A stretch of DNA of 54,287 bases, taken from assembly GCF_029167235.1 (NCBI RefSeq), contig NZ_JARFTR010000272.1:1-54287 (forward strand), written 5' to 3'. Within the stretch, counting starts at the first letter, position 1; each line of letters starts with the position of its first letter. The translations under genes and the position numbers were made by a program. The stretch comes from Kamptonema sp. UHCC 0994 (GTDB lineage: Bacteria > Cyanobacteriota > Cyanobacteriia > Cyanobacteriales > Microcoleaceae). The notes under the pieces were generated by a model. The model searched no databases and was not told the DNA's origin. It saw only the letters and a program-made list of their open reading frames with translations. Shown in pieces: positions 35,607-43,598 of this stretch.

Positions 35607-35646
35607 AGACCTCCCTAGGATAGGAGGAGTCTTTCACTAGGACTCG
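35607..35646 (+). promoter_or_regulatory. Two mutually exclusive hairpins in the exporter leader
   Basis: Hairpin A pairs CCTCC (35610-35614) with GGAGG (35623-35627), extended by AGA/TCT. Hairpin B pairs GAGTC (35627-35631) with GACTC (35641-35645). They share bases and cannot form together, as in attenuators. The stems are short, so this is tentative. Confidence 0.3.
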
Positions 35647-35928
35647 GTTACTCATAATTTAGATGCGATCGCCCTGTTGCGAAATGTGAGCTATCTATGG
35701 TAATGTATTGATCGGTTCAAATTATCAGGTTCTCATGACTAAAAAATAAAACATAAATTTATCAGATTACGTAGAATCAATTATGAGAATAAAGCAAATG
35801 AATGAATATAGACTCAATTCTCACTTAGACCAGTACAAAAAATATTATGAAAGGTAAAATACTCCTCACTAATAATATAGTCAAGCTTTTCTCATAAACC
35901 AGAACCCTTCTAAATTCTTCAAACTTAA

Positions 35929-36900
35929 ATGACTAATGTTCTTGATAATTCACAAGCTCAATTAAAGTCAAATCCAGTTGTTTTGGATTTGCTTTTGTTA
36001 TTGATAGCAGTATTCCTGGTATCATTAGATCCAATCTTTACGAGATTGAGCGAAAACGAGCTAGGCCCGAATGCGACAGTTTTCAATCGTGAACTGATAG
36101 CTAGTGTAATTTTCCTATTCTGGCAAGGAATTAAAGTATTATTAGACAGCAAATCTAAGGATTTGTCAGCGAAAAAAGACTCAGAACCAATTACGATTAC
36201 TACTCTACTTATTCTCCTAGCAGTAGTTATTTTTGGAGAAGTATGCTTAGTTACTTGGGCTGTATCTTTAACTCAAACCACAGTTGCCAGTTCTAATCTA
36301 CTCCATAATTTACCCTCAGTTTTTGCTGTTCTTGGAGGATGGCTATTTTTAGGTCAACGCTTCGATCGTAAGTTTATTCTGGGAATGACTATTGCTTTAT
36401 GTGGCGTGATTGTAGTTGGAATTGAAGATTTACAAATTTCTCCAGAAAACTTTGTAGGTGATGCCTGGGCCTTGTTCTCTGCTATTGTCTACGCGGGTTA
36501 CTTTTTAACTATAGAGAAACTCCGCTCCCAATTTTCAGCCCTGACCATATCACTATGGTATTGTATCCTTTCAAGTATCATACTTCTTCCAGTTGTACTC
36601 TTTTTTGAAAATCAACTTTTTCCCACTTCACTTTTGGGGTGGGTCGATGTCATTTCTCTCAGTATTCTTTGCCAAGTAATTGCTTCTGTAATTTTTATCT
36701 ATCAACTGAAACAATTTTCCTCAGCGTTTGTTTCTCTGTTCATGTTACTACAACCGATAATTACAGCTATCCTTGCTTGGTTCATTTTTCAAGAACAGTT
36801 AACTGTCCTTAATTGTATAGCTTATGCCATTGTTTTAGTGGGTATTTACCTTGCTCAATCCGGCGAAGTTGTTAAATCGGGTGAAGTTGTTAAAAATTAA
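35929..36900 (+). CDS. EamA (DMT) family transporter
   Basis: The 323-residue protein has about ten hydrophobic segments arranged as two EamA repeats. VSLTQTTVASSNLLHNLPSV and VSLFMLLQPIITAILAWFIF are the repeat signatures of drug/metabolite transporters. Members export amino acids and other small metabolites across the plasma membrane. Its position opposite the halogenase gene makes it a candidate exporter of the island's product. The C-terminus carries a short direct repeat (GEVVKSGEVVKN). Confidence 0.88.
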   Translation: MTNVLDNSQAQLKSNPVVLDLLLLLIAVFLVSLDPIFTRLSENELGPNATVFNRELIASVIFLFWQGIKVLLDSKSKDLSAKKDSEPITITTLLILLAVVIFGEVCLVTWAVSLTQTTVASSNLLHNLPSVFAVLGGWLFLGQRFDRKFILGMTIALCGVIVVGIEDLQISPENFVGDAWALFSAIVYAGYFLTIEKLRSQFSALTISLWYCILSSIILLPVVLFFENQLFPTSLLGWVDVISLSILCQVIASVIFIYQLKQFSSAFVSLFMLLQPIITAILAWFIFQEQLTVLNCIAYAIVLVGIYLAQSGEVVKSGEVVKN

Positions 36901-36979
36901 GATGAAATTAAGAATCTTTAAGGAGCGAGAGAGAAAGTTTAGTAATTACAGGGATAATCATAATATTCCCTTATTTTCT

Positions 36980-38494
36980 ATGACAAAGATAGTCAAAAAC
37001 TTCAAAAAAAGCAAACTAATTCCTTTCCTGTTTCTGGCAGCACTAGCCCTTACTTTTACATTAAATAACTTTTCACCTTACCCTGTAATTGGTCAATCAA
37101 AAACGGGGAAAAATTTAATCATGGTTACTTCAGCAGACTATCCACCCTATGAATTTAGGAATACTGCCAGTGGCAAAGATGAAATTATTGGTTTTGACAT
37201 AGAAATTGCCAAATACATTTCCCAAAAATTAGGATATCAACTGGAAATCAGAGATATAGATTACAGCGGGGTGATTCCAGCATTACAGTTGGGTAAAGCA
37301 GACTTCGCGATGGCAGGGATGACCCCCACTGCGGAACGCAAAAAAAATGTAGATTTTTCTGATATTTACTACGAAGGCAAAAATACTATTGTTGCCAAAA
37401 AAGGGCACAACTTGAAAACACCTAAAGATTTAGCAGGGAAAAAACTTGGTGTTCAATTAGGGTCTATTCAAGCAGAAGCAACGAAGAAATTAGGAAAAGT
37501 TCAGGTTATGTTCCTGAATAAAACAGGTGAGATAGTTGAAGGAATTAAGTCTGGTAAAATTGATGCTGCGATTATGGAGGATACAATTGCCAAAGGATTT
37601 ATTACCAGCAATGACGATTTGGAATTTACTATCATTCCTAGTGATGCGGAAGAAACTGGTTCAGCGGTAGTTTTTCCTAAAGGTTCTTCCCTAGTCAATC
37701 AATTTAATCCCGTTCTTAAAGAAATGAAAGAGAGCGGAAAGATAGAGAAATTGGTAAAAAAATGGTTTGACGCTTCGTCGGTAGTTAGTACAACTAATAC
37801 TGATACAAACCAGCCAGTGCCAGAGTCTAAAAAATCTTTCTTGTCCTTTGGTCAGATAGTTCCTAGTATTCCTTTTATTTTAGAAGGAATATTAGTAACA
37901 TTGCAATTTACTTTGCTCTCAACATTTTTTGGACTTATTTGGGGAGTAGTTTTAGCCTTATGTAAAATTTCAACAATTAAGCCGTTACTTTTATTGGCCA
38001 ATGGTTATACTTCTATATTTCGAGGTACACCCCTATTATTACAAATTGCTTTAGTTTACTATGCAACACCTCAATTAACTGGTTATGATATGCCTGCACT
38101 ATTAGCAGGCGTGGTTACTTTTACTCTCAATTCAGGTGCTTACATTTCGGAAGCGATTCGAGGTGGTATTCTAGCAGTAGATAAAGGGCAGAAAGAAGCT
38201 TCTTTATCTTTAGGAATTGCCTACATACCTATGATGAAGGATATTATTTTACCCCAGGCAGTTAAAAATGTTTTGCCTTCTTTAGTAAATGAAACTATTG
38301 CCTTACTTAAGGACTCATCATTGGTGTCAACAATTGGTGTGGTAGATGTGCTGCGTCGCGCTCAAATTGTAGGAGCAGAAAAGTATATCTATTTTGAACC
38401 TTTATTATTGGCAGGTCTGATTTATTATGTGATGGTAATGGGACTAACCTGGTTAGGTTCTAGACTTGAATCTAGATTACGCCGCAGTAATTGA
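36980..38494 (+). CDS. Fused amino acid ABC binding protein-permease
   Basis: A signal/anchor (KLIPFLFLAALALTFTLNNF) is followed by a polar amino acid binding domain (about residues 40-270; VTSADYPPYEFRN, GFDIEIAKYISQKLGY, DFAMAGMTPTAERKKNVDFS). A HisM/GlnP-type permease comes next (about 300-500; IPFILEGILVTLQFTLLSTF, GYTSIFRGTPLLLQIALVYY, and the EAA loop EAIRGGILAVDKGQKEASLS). Cyanobacterial BgtB has this fused plan for basic amino acids and glutamine. No ATPase gene is adjacent, so it would use one encoded elsewhere. The frame is open from 36851; ATG 36902 or 36980 are better, the latter giving a clean signal peptide. Confidence 0.88.
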   Translation: MTKIVKNFKKSKLIPFLFLAALALTFTLNNFSPYPVIGQSKTGKNLIMVTSADYPPYEFRNTASGKDEIIGFDIEIAKYISQKLGYQLEIRDIDYSGVIPALQLGKADFAMAGMTPTAERKKNVDFSDIYYEGKNTIVAKKGHNLKTPKDLAGKKLGVQLGSIQAEATKKLGKVQVMFLNKTGEIVEGIKSGKIDAAIMEDTIAKGFITSNDDLEFTIIPSDAEETGSAVVFPKGSSLVNQFNPVLKEMKESGKIEKLVKKWFDASSVVSTTNTDTNQPVPESKKSFLSFGQIVPSIPFILEGILVTLQFTLLSTFFGLIWGVVLALCKISTIKPLLLLANGYTSIFRGTPLLLQIALVYYATPQLTGYDMPALLAGVVTFTLNSGAYISEAIRGGILAVDKGQKEASLSLGIAYIPMMKDIILPQAVKNVLPSLVNETIALLKDSSLVSTIGVVDVLRRAQIVGAEKYIYFEPLLLAGLIYYVMVMGLTWLGSRLESRLRRSN

Positions 38495-38586
38495 TGAAGG
38501 AAGAAGTAAGAAGGAGGAAGGAAATATGATACACTTATTCTTAGTAAGTAGAAGAACATAATTTATTGAACCTTGAGGAATTAACA

Positions 38587-39453
38587 ATGAAAGCAGAAAA
38601 TTCTCCTGAAGATTTTAAGAATAAAGCAGATACCGGATTGATAATGTCTAGTACGCGATGGCTTGTCGATCATTATAAAGCTAAAGAAAAATACCGCCAT
38701 CAAATGGTTAAAGATTTAGATTTAAAACCAGGCGACACGGTATTAGATGTAGGTTCTGGGCCGGGTTTATGGTCAAATCTTTTGGGTGAAAAAGTAGCTC
38801 CAAATGGTCGGATTATCGGCATTGAGTATTCGATAGATGCCATTACTTATGCCCAAAATAACTTAGAAAACTCTCCCTATAAAGAGATTATAGAATACTG
38901 CCAAGCTGATTTTTTTAATATGCCCTATCCAGATGAAACATTCGATCTGGTTTTTTGCAGTAATAGTTTGATGTATTTCCCCGATCCCATGAAAGAAAAG
39001 CTTTTGAAAGAACAAAAGCGCGTTGCTAAAAAAGGGGGAAGAATTGCGTCTAAAGAATATGATGGAGAAACAATTATTCTTTATCCAATTCCTTGTGAAT
39101 TGTGGTTAAAACTTAAAAATGCTGTAGCTCAAGCCTTATCGGAGAGACCATTGGAAGATTATTATGATGAATATGTGGCTCGCAAGTTACGTACATTATT
39201 TTTGGATGCTGAGCTAAAAAATATTGTCACAATACCTTACCCGGTTCAGTTGTTTTCACCTTTATCATCCCATCAAAAAAACTACATTACTCAAGAGAGT
39301 CAGTGGTTTATAAAAACGGCTTTTCCTTACTTAACCAAGTCAGAGGTTTCTCAACTTGAATCTTTTTTTGATTCAAATTCAAGTGAATATATTCTAGATA
39401 GAGCAGACTTTTCTTATTTAATGGTGGAATTTATGTCAATTGGAACTAAGTAG
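38587..39453 (+). CDS. Class I SAM-dependent methyltransferase (UbiE-like)
   Basis: The ATG at 38587 has GAGGAA six bases upstream; the TTG at 38566 is rejected. The 288-residue protein has the SAM motif VLDVGSGPGLWS (about residues 53-64), an acidic loop (IGIEYS), YCQADFFNMPYPDETFDLVF and the post-motif SNSLMYFPDP. The acceptor substrate is unknown. As the last plus-strand gene of the island it may N-methylate the product, which is inference; the fold is more like UbiE/Methyltransf_11 than animal guanidinoacetate methyltransferase. Confidence 0.85.
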   Translation: MKAENSPEDFKNKADTGLIMSSTRWLVDHYKAKEKYRHQMVKDLDLKPGDTVLDVGSGPGLWSNLLGEKVAPNGRIIGIEYSIDAITYAQNNLENSPYKEIIEYCQADFFNMPYPDETFDLVFCSNSLMYFPDPMKEKLLKEQKRVAKKGGRIASKEYDGETIILYPIPCELWLKLKNAVAQALSERPLEDYYDEYVARKLRTLFLDAELKNIVTIPYPVQLFSPLSSHQKNYITQESQWFIKTAFPYLTKSEVSQLESFFDSNSSEYILDRADFSYLMVEFMSIGTK

Positions 39454-39490
39454 AAGGAAGAAGGAAGAAGGAAGAAGGAAGAAGGAAGAA
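39453..39490. repeat. Heptanucleotide tandem repeat GAAGGAA
   Basis: About five GAAGGAA units begin at the stop codon of the methyltransferase gene. It is the complement of the TTCCTTC unit at 2506-2543. Confidence 0.85.
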
Positions 39491-39511
39491 AGGGAAGAAA
39501 AATTTAGTTAT

Positions 39512-39602
39512 AGCAACCGCCAAGGTGGTTAGGACAAATATCCATAACGCCACCGTCTCAGCGGTATCTTAACCGCAAGTGAGAGCGGCGTTAAAGCTGA
39601 TA
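39512..39602. repeat. Dispersed palindromic repeat (TAGCAACCGCCAAGG family)
   Basis: TATAGCAACCGCCAAGGTGGTTAGG-like sequence is followed by TAACGCCACCGTCTCAGCGG and GAGAGCGGCGTTAAAG. It joins the end sequence of the element at 28882-29008 with the core of the element at 3437-3515, suggesting one modular family. It marks the boundary between the accessory island and the sigma factor gene. Confidence 0.65.
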
Positions 39603-39662
39603 TAATTGCTTTTGAGCGCTGAAGCGCAACTACATACCTTTTTAATTCTCAATTACTAATTC

Positions 39663-40736
39663 CTAACGCAGCCATCCTTTCAAGCGTTCAGCTACCTGTG
39701 GCCGCCGCAGCTTTCGCATTGCTTTATTTTGAATTTGTCGCACCCTTTCCCGCGAGAGATTGAACATACTACTAACTTCTTCCAAAGTGTGAGGTTCCCC
39801 CGTCAGTAAACCGTAACGAAGAGCAACAATATCTTTTTCCCGCTCCGTTAAAATACTCTCCAAAACCTCTAAAATATCCTGCCGCATCATCATCTCATTC
39901 ATCTGTTCTTCGGGAGATTGCGTTTCGCTATCTTCCAGAATATCCATTAATTCCGAACTTTCTTCTACTCCGATGCGGTGGTTCAGAGAAAGCGATTTGC
40001 GGCGCACTTGTTGGAGCTCGCGCAAATGTTCGGGAGTAATTAAAAGTGCTTCTGCTAGTTCTTTTTCTGTGGGGTGACGCTGTAAGGATCGCTTCAATTC
40101 CCGATAAGCTCTTTTAAGTTTGTTAAGCTGTTCTACAATATGAACTGGCAATCGAATCGTGCGCCCTTGATTGGCAATTGTCCGCGTAATTCCTTGGCGA
40201 ATCCACCAATAGGCATAGGTAGAAAATTTATAGCCTTTTGAGGGATCGAATTTTTCTGTGGCGCGGTTCAAACCTAAAGCGCCTTCCTGAATTAAATCGA
40301 GAAATGGCACGCCGCGATTGAGATAGCGCTTGGCGATTGATACTACTAACCGCAAATTTGAGCTAATCATCTTCCGCTTTGCGGCACGCCCTAAATGGAG
40401 GCGCTGTTGCAGTTGAGCTTCGCTCAAGGAAGCTGCGGCGGCGACTTCTTCTGAAGTGGGAACTCGACCCAAATTTTCCTGTAAACTCTGTTGTAATGCT
40501 TCTAGGGCTACCAATTCTTGAATGCGGCGGGCTAATTCCACTTCTTCGCTGGGTTTAAGAAGGGGATAGCGGGCCATTTCCTTAAATAAGGCCCCCACCG
40601 AATCGTCTGAAACTTTGCTATATTCCGAGGTTCGAGTTGTAGTTGGATAGTGAATTTGGGCATCCTCATGCTCTGGAATTTGAGTGAATGAGGCTTCTGC
40701 TGCCACCGCAATACTGCCTAAGTCAAATTCTGCCAT
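39663..40736 (-). CDS. Group 2 RNA polymerase sigma factor (sigma-70)
   Basis: The 357-residue protein has region 1.2 (DSVGALFKEMARYPLLKPSEEVELARRI), region 2 (NLRLVVSIAKRYLNRGVPFLDLIQEGALGL and KFSTYAYWWIRQGITRTIANQ), region 3, and region 4 (LTEREKDIVALRYGL and FNLSRERVRQIQNKAMRKLR). It lacks the long N-terminal region of the primary SigA, so it is one of the nonessential group 2 factors (SigB-SigE type). It is transcribed divergently from priA. Confidence 0.93.
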   Translation of the reverse strand: MAEFDLGSIAVAAEASFTQIPEHEDAQIHYPTTTRTSEYSKVSDDSVGALFKEMARYPLLKPSEEVELARRIQELVALEALQQSLQENLGRVPTSEEVAAAASLSEAQLQQRLHLGRAAKRKMISSNLRLVVSIAKRYLNRGVPFLDLIQEGALGLNRATEKFDPSKGYKFSTYAYWWIRQGITRTIANQGRTIRLPVHIVEQLNKLKRAYRELKRSLQRHPTEKELAEALLITPEHLRELQQVRRKSLSLNHRIGVEESSELMDILEDSETQSPEEQMNEMMMRQDILEVLESILTEREKDIVALRYGLLTGEPHTLEEVSSMFNLSRERVRQIQNKAMRKLRRPQVAERLKGWLR

Positions 40737-40919
40737 ATTAGCGATCGCTTTCGGTGGGGTTTACTTCAGAGCGGTTTTAGGGGCAATTTAATTGATGAGT
40801 CTCTAAATCCATCGTTTAACCGATGGTGCTTGCCTTCTACCTTTACATTATAGAGTGATGGAAAATGAGAACACTCTACTTTTGAGTGTAGCTTCTTCTA
40901 GTTTAGGACACGCAAAGCT

Positions 40920-43547
40920 ATGTCTACTATTACTTTTGGTCTATCATCCCCGATTGTAGCCCAAGCTGGTGTATCTTACAGCACTGGTGGCGATCGCGAT
41001 CGCCCCCCAAGGAGGGAAAGATGGATCGAAGTGCTAGTTGATTTACCCTTCGAGGTGTCAGAAAACAATCCAGAAGAGCAAAAGGAAGATAAACTTTACA
41101 CCTATCGACTCCCTCCAGATTTGAATGTGGAACCGGGAGATATTTTAAGTGTACCCTTTGGCCATCAACAGTTGAGAGCGATCGCCATTCGCGACCTTGA
41201 TGAACTTCCCTCTAATTTACCACAAAATCGAGTTAAAAATGTTGAAGATATAGTTAGCAAGGGATTTTTATCCCCTACTTACCGAGAATTACTAAATCGA
41301 ATTGCTACTTATTATTGCACAGATTTGATTCAAGTAATTCGGACATCATTGCCCCCTGGATTGCTGAGGCGATCGCAGCGTCGCATCCGTTTACTTCCCG
41401 ATCTCATTACCAGCGATGTCGAAATTTTCCTCAATCCATCCGCACTGCAAGTTTTAAAACTGCTCCAAGCCTCAAAAAATGGCGATTATTCCTACTCTTG
41501 GGATTATATCAGAGAACAAATCAAAGGAGCAAGCCGAGGAGTAAAAGATTTATTGCAAAGAAACTGGGCAGTTAGTTACTTAGAACCCCCTAGAACACCA
41601 AAACCTAAACTGAAACAAGCAGTAACCTTGATTGGTAATGATTTGTCAAATGAATTGACCGATCGGCAACGGGAAGTATTGCAAATACTCTGGAATCAAG
41701 GCGGCGAAATGTGGTTAAGCGACTTGATTAAAATGTGTAGCACTTCTACCACAACCATCAAAAAACTAGAACAGCAAGGTTGTATCTTTATAGAAGAAAA
41801 AGAACAATTACGATTAAATAGAGGAATAGAACAAAACAAAGATACACCTAAAGCTCTCACACAATATCAAATAGAAGCATTAACCGTTATCAACAATCTA
41901 TCTGGCTTTAACCAAGTATTGCTACATGGTGTCACAGGTTCCGGGAAAACCGAAGTTTATTTACAAGCGATCGCCCCTATTTTAGAGCGAGGTCAATCCG
42001 CCCTTGTCCTAGTTCCAGAAATCGGTTTAACACCCCAACTAACTGATAGATTCCGTGCCAGATTTGGCGATCGAGTTTGCGTCTATCACAGCGCCCTTTC
42101 CGAAGGCGAACGTTTCGACACTTGGCGTTACATGACCCAAGGAATCCCTCAAATTGTCATCGGTACTCGTTCAGCCATTTTTGCTCCTTTACCTCACCTT
42201 GGCTTAATCATTTTAGATGAAGAACACGATAGTAGTTTCAAACAAAACGATCGTCCTCCCCTCTATCATGCTCGCACCGTTGCTAAGTGGCGTGCCGAAT
42301 TAGAAAATTTTCCTTTAATCTTAGGTTCCGCCACCCCTTCCCTAGAAACCTGGGTAGAAACTCGCCCCAAAGAATATTCTATAAAAGACTATTTATCATC
42401 GCTTTCAAATGTAGAGAATTACCCGTCATCAATAACCAATTACCCATTACCAATTACCCATTATCTCTCACTCCCAGAACGTATTTACGCCCGTCCCATG
42501 CCACCAATTGAAATAGTTGATATGCGGCAAGAATTGCGGGTGGGCAACCGCTCAATTTTCAGCTTACCACTTCAAAATGCCTTACAAGAACTCCAAGAGA
42601 ATCAACAGCAAGGTATCCTATTTATTCACCGCAGAGGATACAGCACTTTTGTCTCTTGTCGCAGTTGTGGCTACGTAATGGAATGCCCGAATTGTGATGT
42701 TTCTCTATCTTATCATAACGTCCGTGAAGGAGCAGCACAAATATTGCGTTGTCATTACTGTAACCACAGCGAAATACAACCTCGAAACTGTCCAGACTGT
42801 AGTTCTCCCTACTTTAAAAACTTTGGTAGCGGTACTCAGCGAGTCGAACAAGAATTAACTAGATTATTTCCAGAATTGCGCGTTATTCGCTTTGACAGCG
42901 ATACTACCCAAACTAAAGATGCTCACCGCATACTATTAACAAAATTTGCAAATAGAGAAGCAGAAATTTTACTGGGTACTCAAATGTTAACCAAAGGATT
43001 AGATTTAGCTCAAGTCACCTTAGTAGGAGTTGTCTCTGCTGACGGATTGCTCCATTTCTCCGATTATCGAGCCAATGAAAGAGCCTTTCAAATTCTAACT
43101 CAAGTAGCAGGTCGTGCAGGACGCGGCGATGACCCCGGACGAGTAATTATACAAACTTACACCCCCCAACATCCAGTAATTCAAGCAGTCCGTCGTCACG
43201 AAATCGAATCATTTATTGCAGCAGAATTGCAAGAACGAGCGCAGTTAAATTATCCTCCCAGTGGGCGGTTGATTTTATTGCGCTTAAGCGGGTATAATAG
43301 TGCTGAAGTTGAGCAAACTGCTATGAATTTGGCATCGTTACTAAATTCGATAAATCGGGAAAACACCTATGAATTGTTAGGGCCTGCGCCTGCGCCGATT
43401 ATGCGAGTAGCTAATCGTTATCGATGGCATATTTTGCTCAAATTTGCAGTGAATGCCTCAATAGAATTGCCATTAGCGAGGTTGCGCGAGTACACCCCTC
43501 CTTCTGTGAGTTTAACAATTGATGTCGATCCTCTAAATTTAGGGTAA
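40920..43547 (+). CDS. priA: Primosomal replication restart helicase PriA
   Basis: PriA restarts stalled forks. The 875-residue protein has the 3'-end-binding N-terminal domain (about 35-135), Walker A GVTGSGKTEVY, the box DEEHDSSFKQ, and the paired zinc-binding Cys clusters CRSCGYVMECPNCDVSL and CHYCNHSEIQPRNCPDC. Helicase motifs LGTQMLTKGLD and QVAGRAGRGD follow. Around residues 500-517 (SSITNYPLPITHYLSLP) the coding DNA is a run of ATTACCA/ATTACCC-type repeats, an in-frame STRR insertion between the two helicase lobes. The gene otherwise looks intact. Confidence 0.95.
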   Translation: MSTITFGLSSPIVAQAGVSYSTGGDRDRPPRRERWIEVLVDLPFEVSENNPEEQKEDKLYTYRLPPDLNVEPGDILSVPFGHQQLRAIAIRDLDELPSNLPQNRVKNVEDIVSKGFLSPTYRELLNRIATYYCTDLIQVIRTSLPPGLLRRSQRRIRLLPDLITSDVEIFLNPSALQVLKLLQASKNGDYSYSWDYIREQIKGASRGVKDLLQRNWAVSYLEPPRTPKPKLKQAVTLIGNDLSNELTDRQREVLQILWNQGGEMWLSDLIKMCSTSTTTIKKLEQQGCIFIEEKEQLRLNRGIEQNKDTPKALTQYQIEALTVINNLSGFNQVLLHGVTGSGKTEVYLQAIAPILERGQSALVLVPEIGLTPQLTDRFRARFGDRVCVYHSALSEGERFDTWRYMTQGIPQIVIGTRSAIFAPLPHLGLIILDEEHDSSFKQNDRPPLYHARTVAKWRAELENFPLILGSATPSLETWVETRPKEYSIKDYLSSLSNVENYPSSITNYPLPITHYLSLPERIYARPMPPIEIVDMRQELRVGNRSIFSLPLQNALQELQENQQQGILFIHRRGYSTFVSCRSCGYVMECPNCDVSLSYHNVREGAAQILRCHYCNHSEIQPRNCPDCSSPYFKNFGSGTQRVEQELTRLFPELRVIRFDSDTTQTKDAHRILLTKFANREAEILLGTQMLTKGLDLAQVTLVGVVSADGLLHFSDYRANERAFQILTQVAGRAGRGDDPGRVIIQTYTPQHPVIQAVRRHEIESFIAAELQERAQLNYPPSGRLILLRLSGYNSAEVEQTAMNLASLLNSINRENTYELLGPAPAPIMRVANRYRWHILLKFAVNASIELPLARLREYTPPSVSLTIDVDPLNLG
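42415..42470. repeat. STRR (CCAATTA/CCCATTA) inside priA
   Basis: Repeated CCAATTACCCATTA units occur within the priA frame and encode SITNYPLPITHYL. The unit resembles the TAATTGG array at 53591-53645. The array keeps the frame. Confidence 0.7.
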
Positions 43548-43598
43548 TGGTTGGAGTTGCCTTAATCGCCCTGGCAGTTGCTATACAACTAAAAAGTA

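Larger units (their letters stand above)
35140..35928. other. Long divergent intergenic region
   Basis: This 789-bp AT-rich gap separates the minus-strand halogenase operon from the plus-strand exporter. It contains no reasonable reading frame. I see one good promoter candidate (35440-35467) and two overlapping hairpins (35607-35646). It most likely holds the control region of both transcription units. I looked for and did not see a guanidine riboswitch signature. Confidence 0.6.

Noticed and set aside
35140-35928. Guanidine (ykkC-type) riboswitch
   Set aside because: I looked for the conserved ACGR-type loops and long conserved core before the amidinotransferase, ureohydrolase and exporter genes and did not see them; a covariance-model search would settle it.
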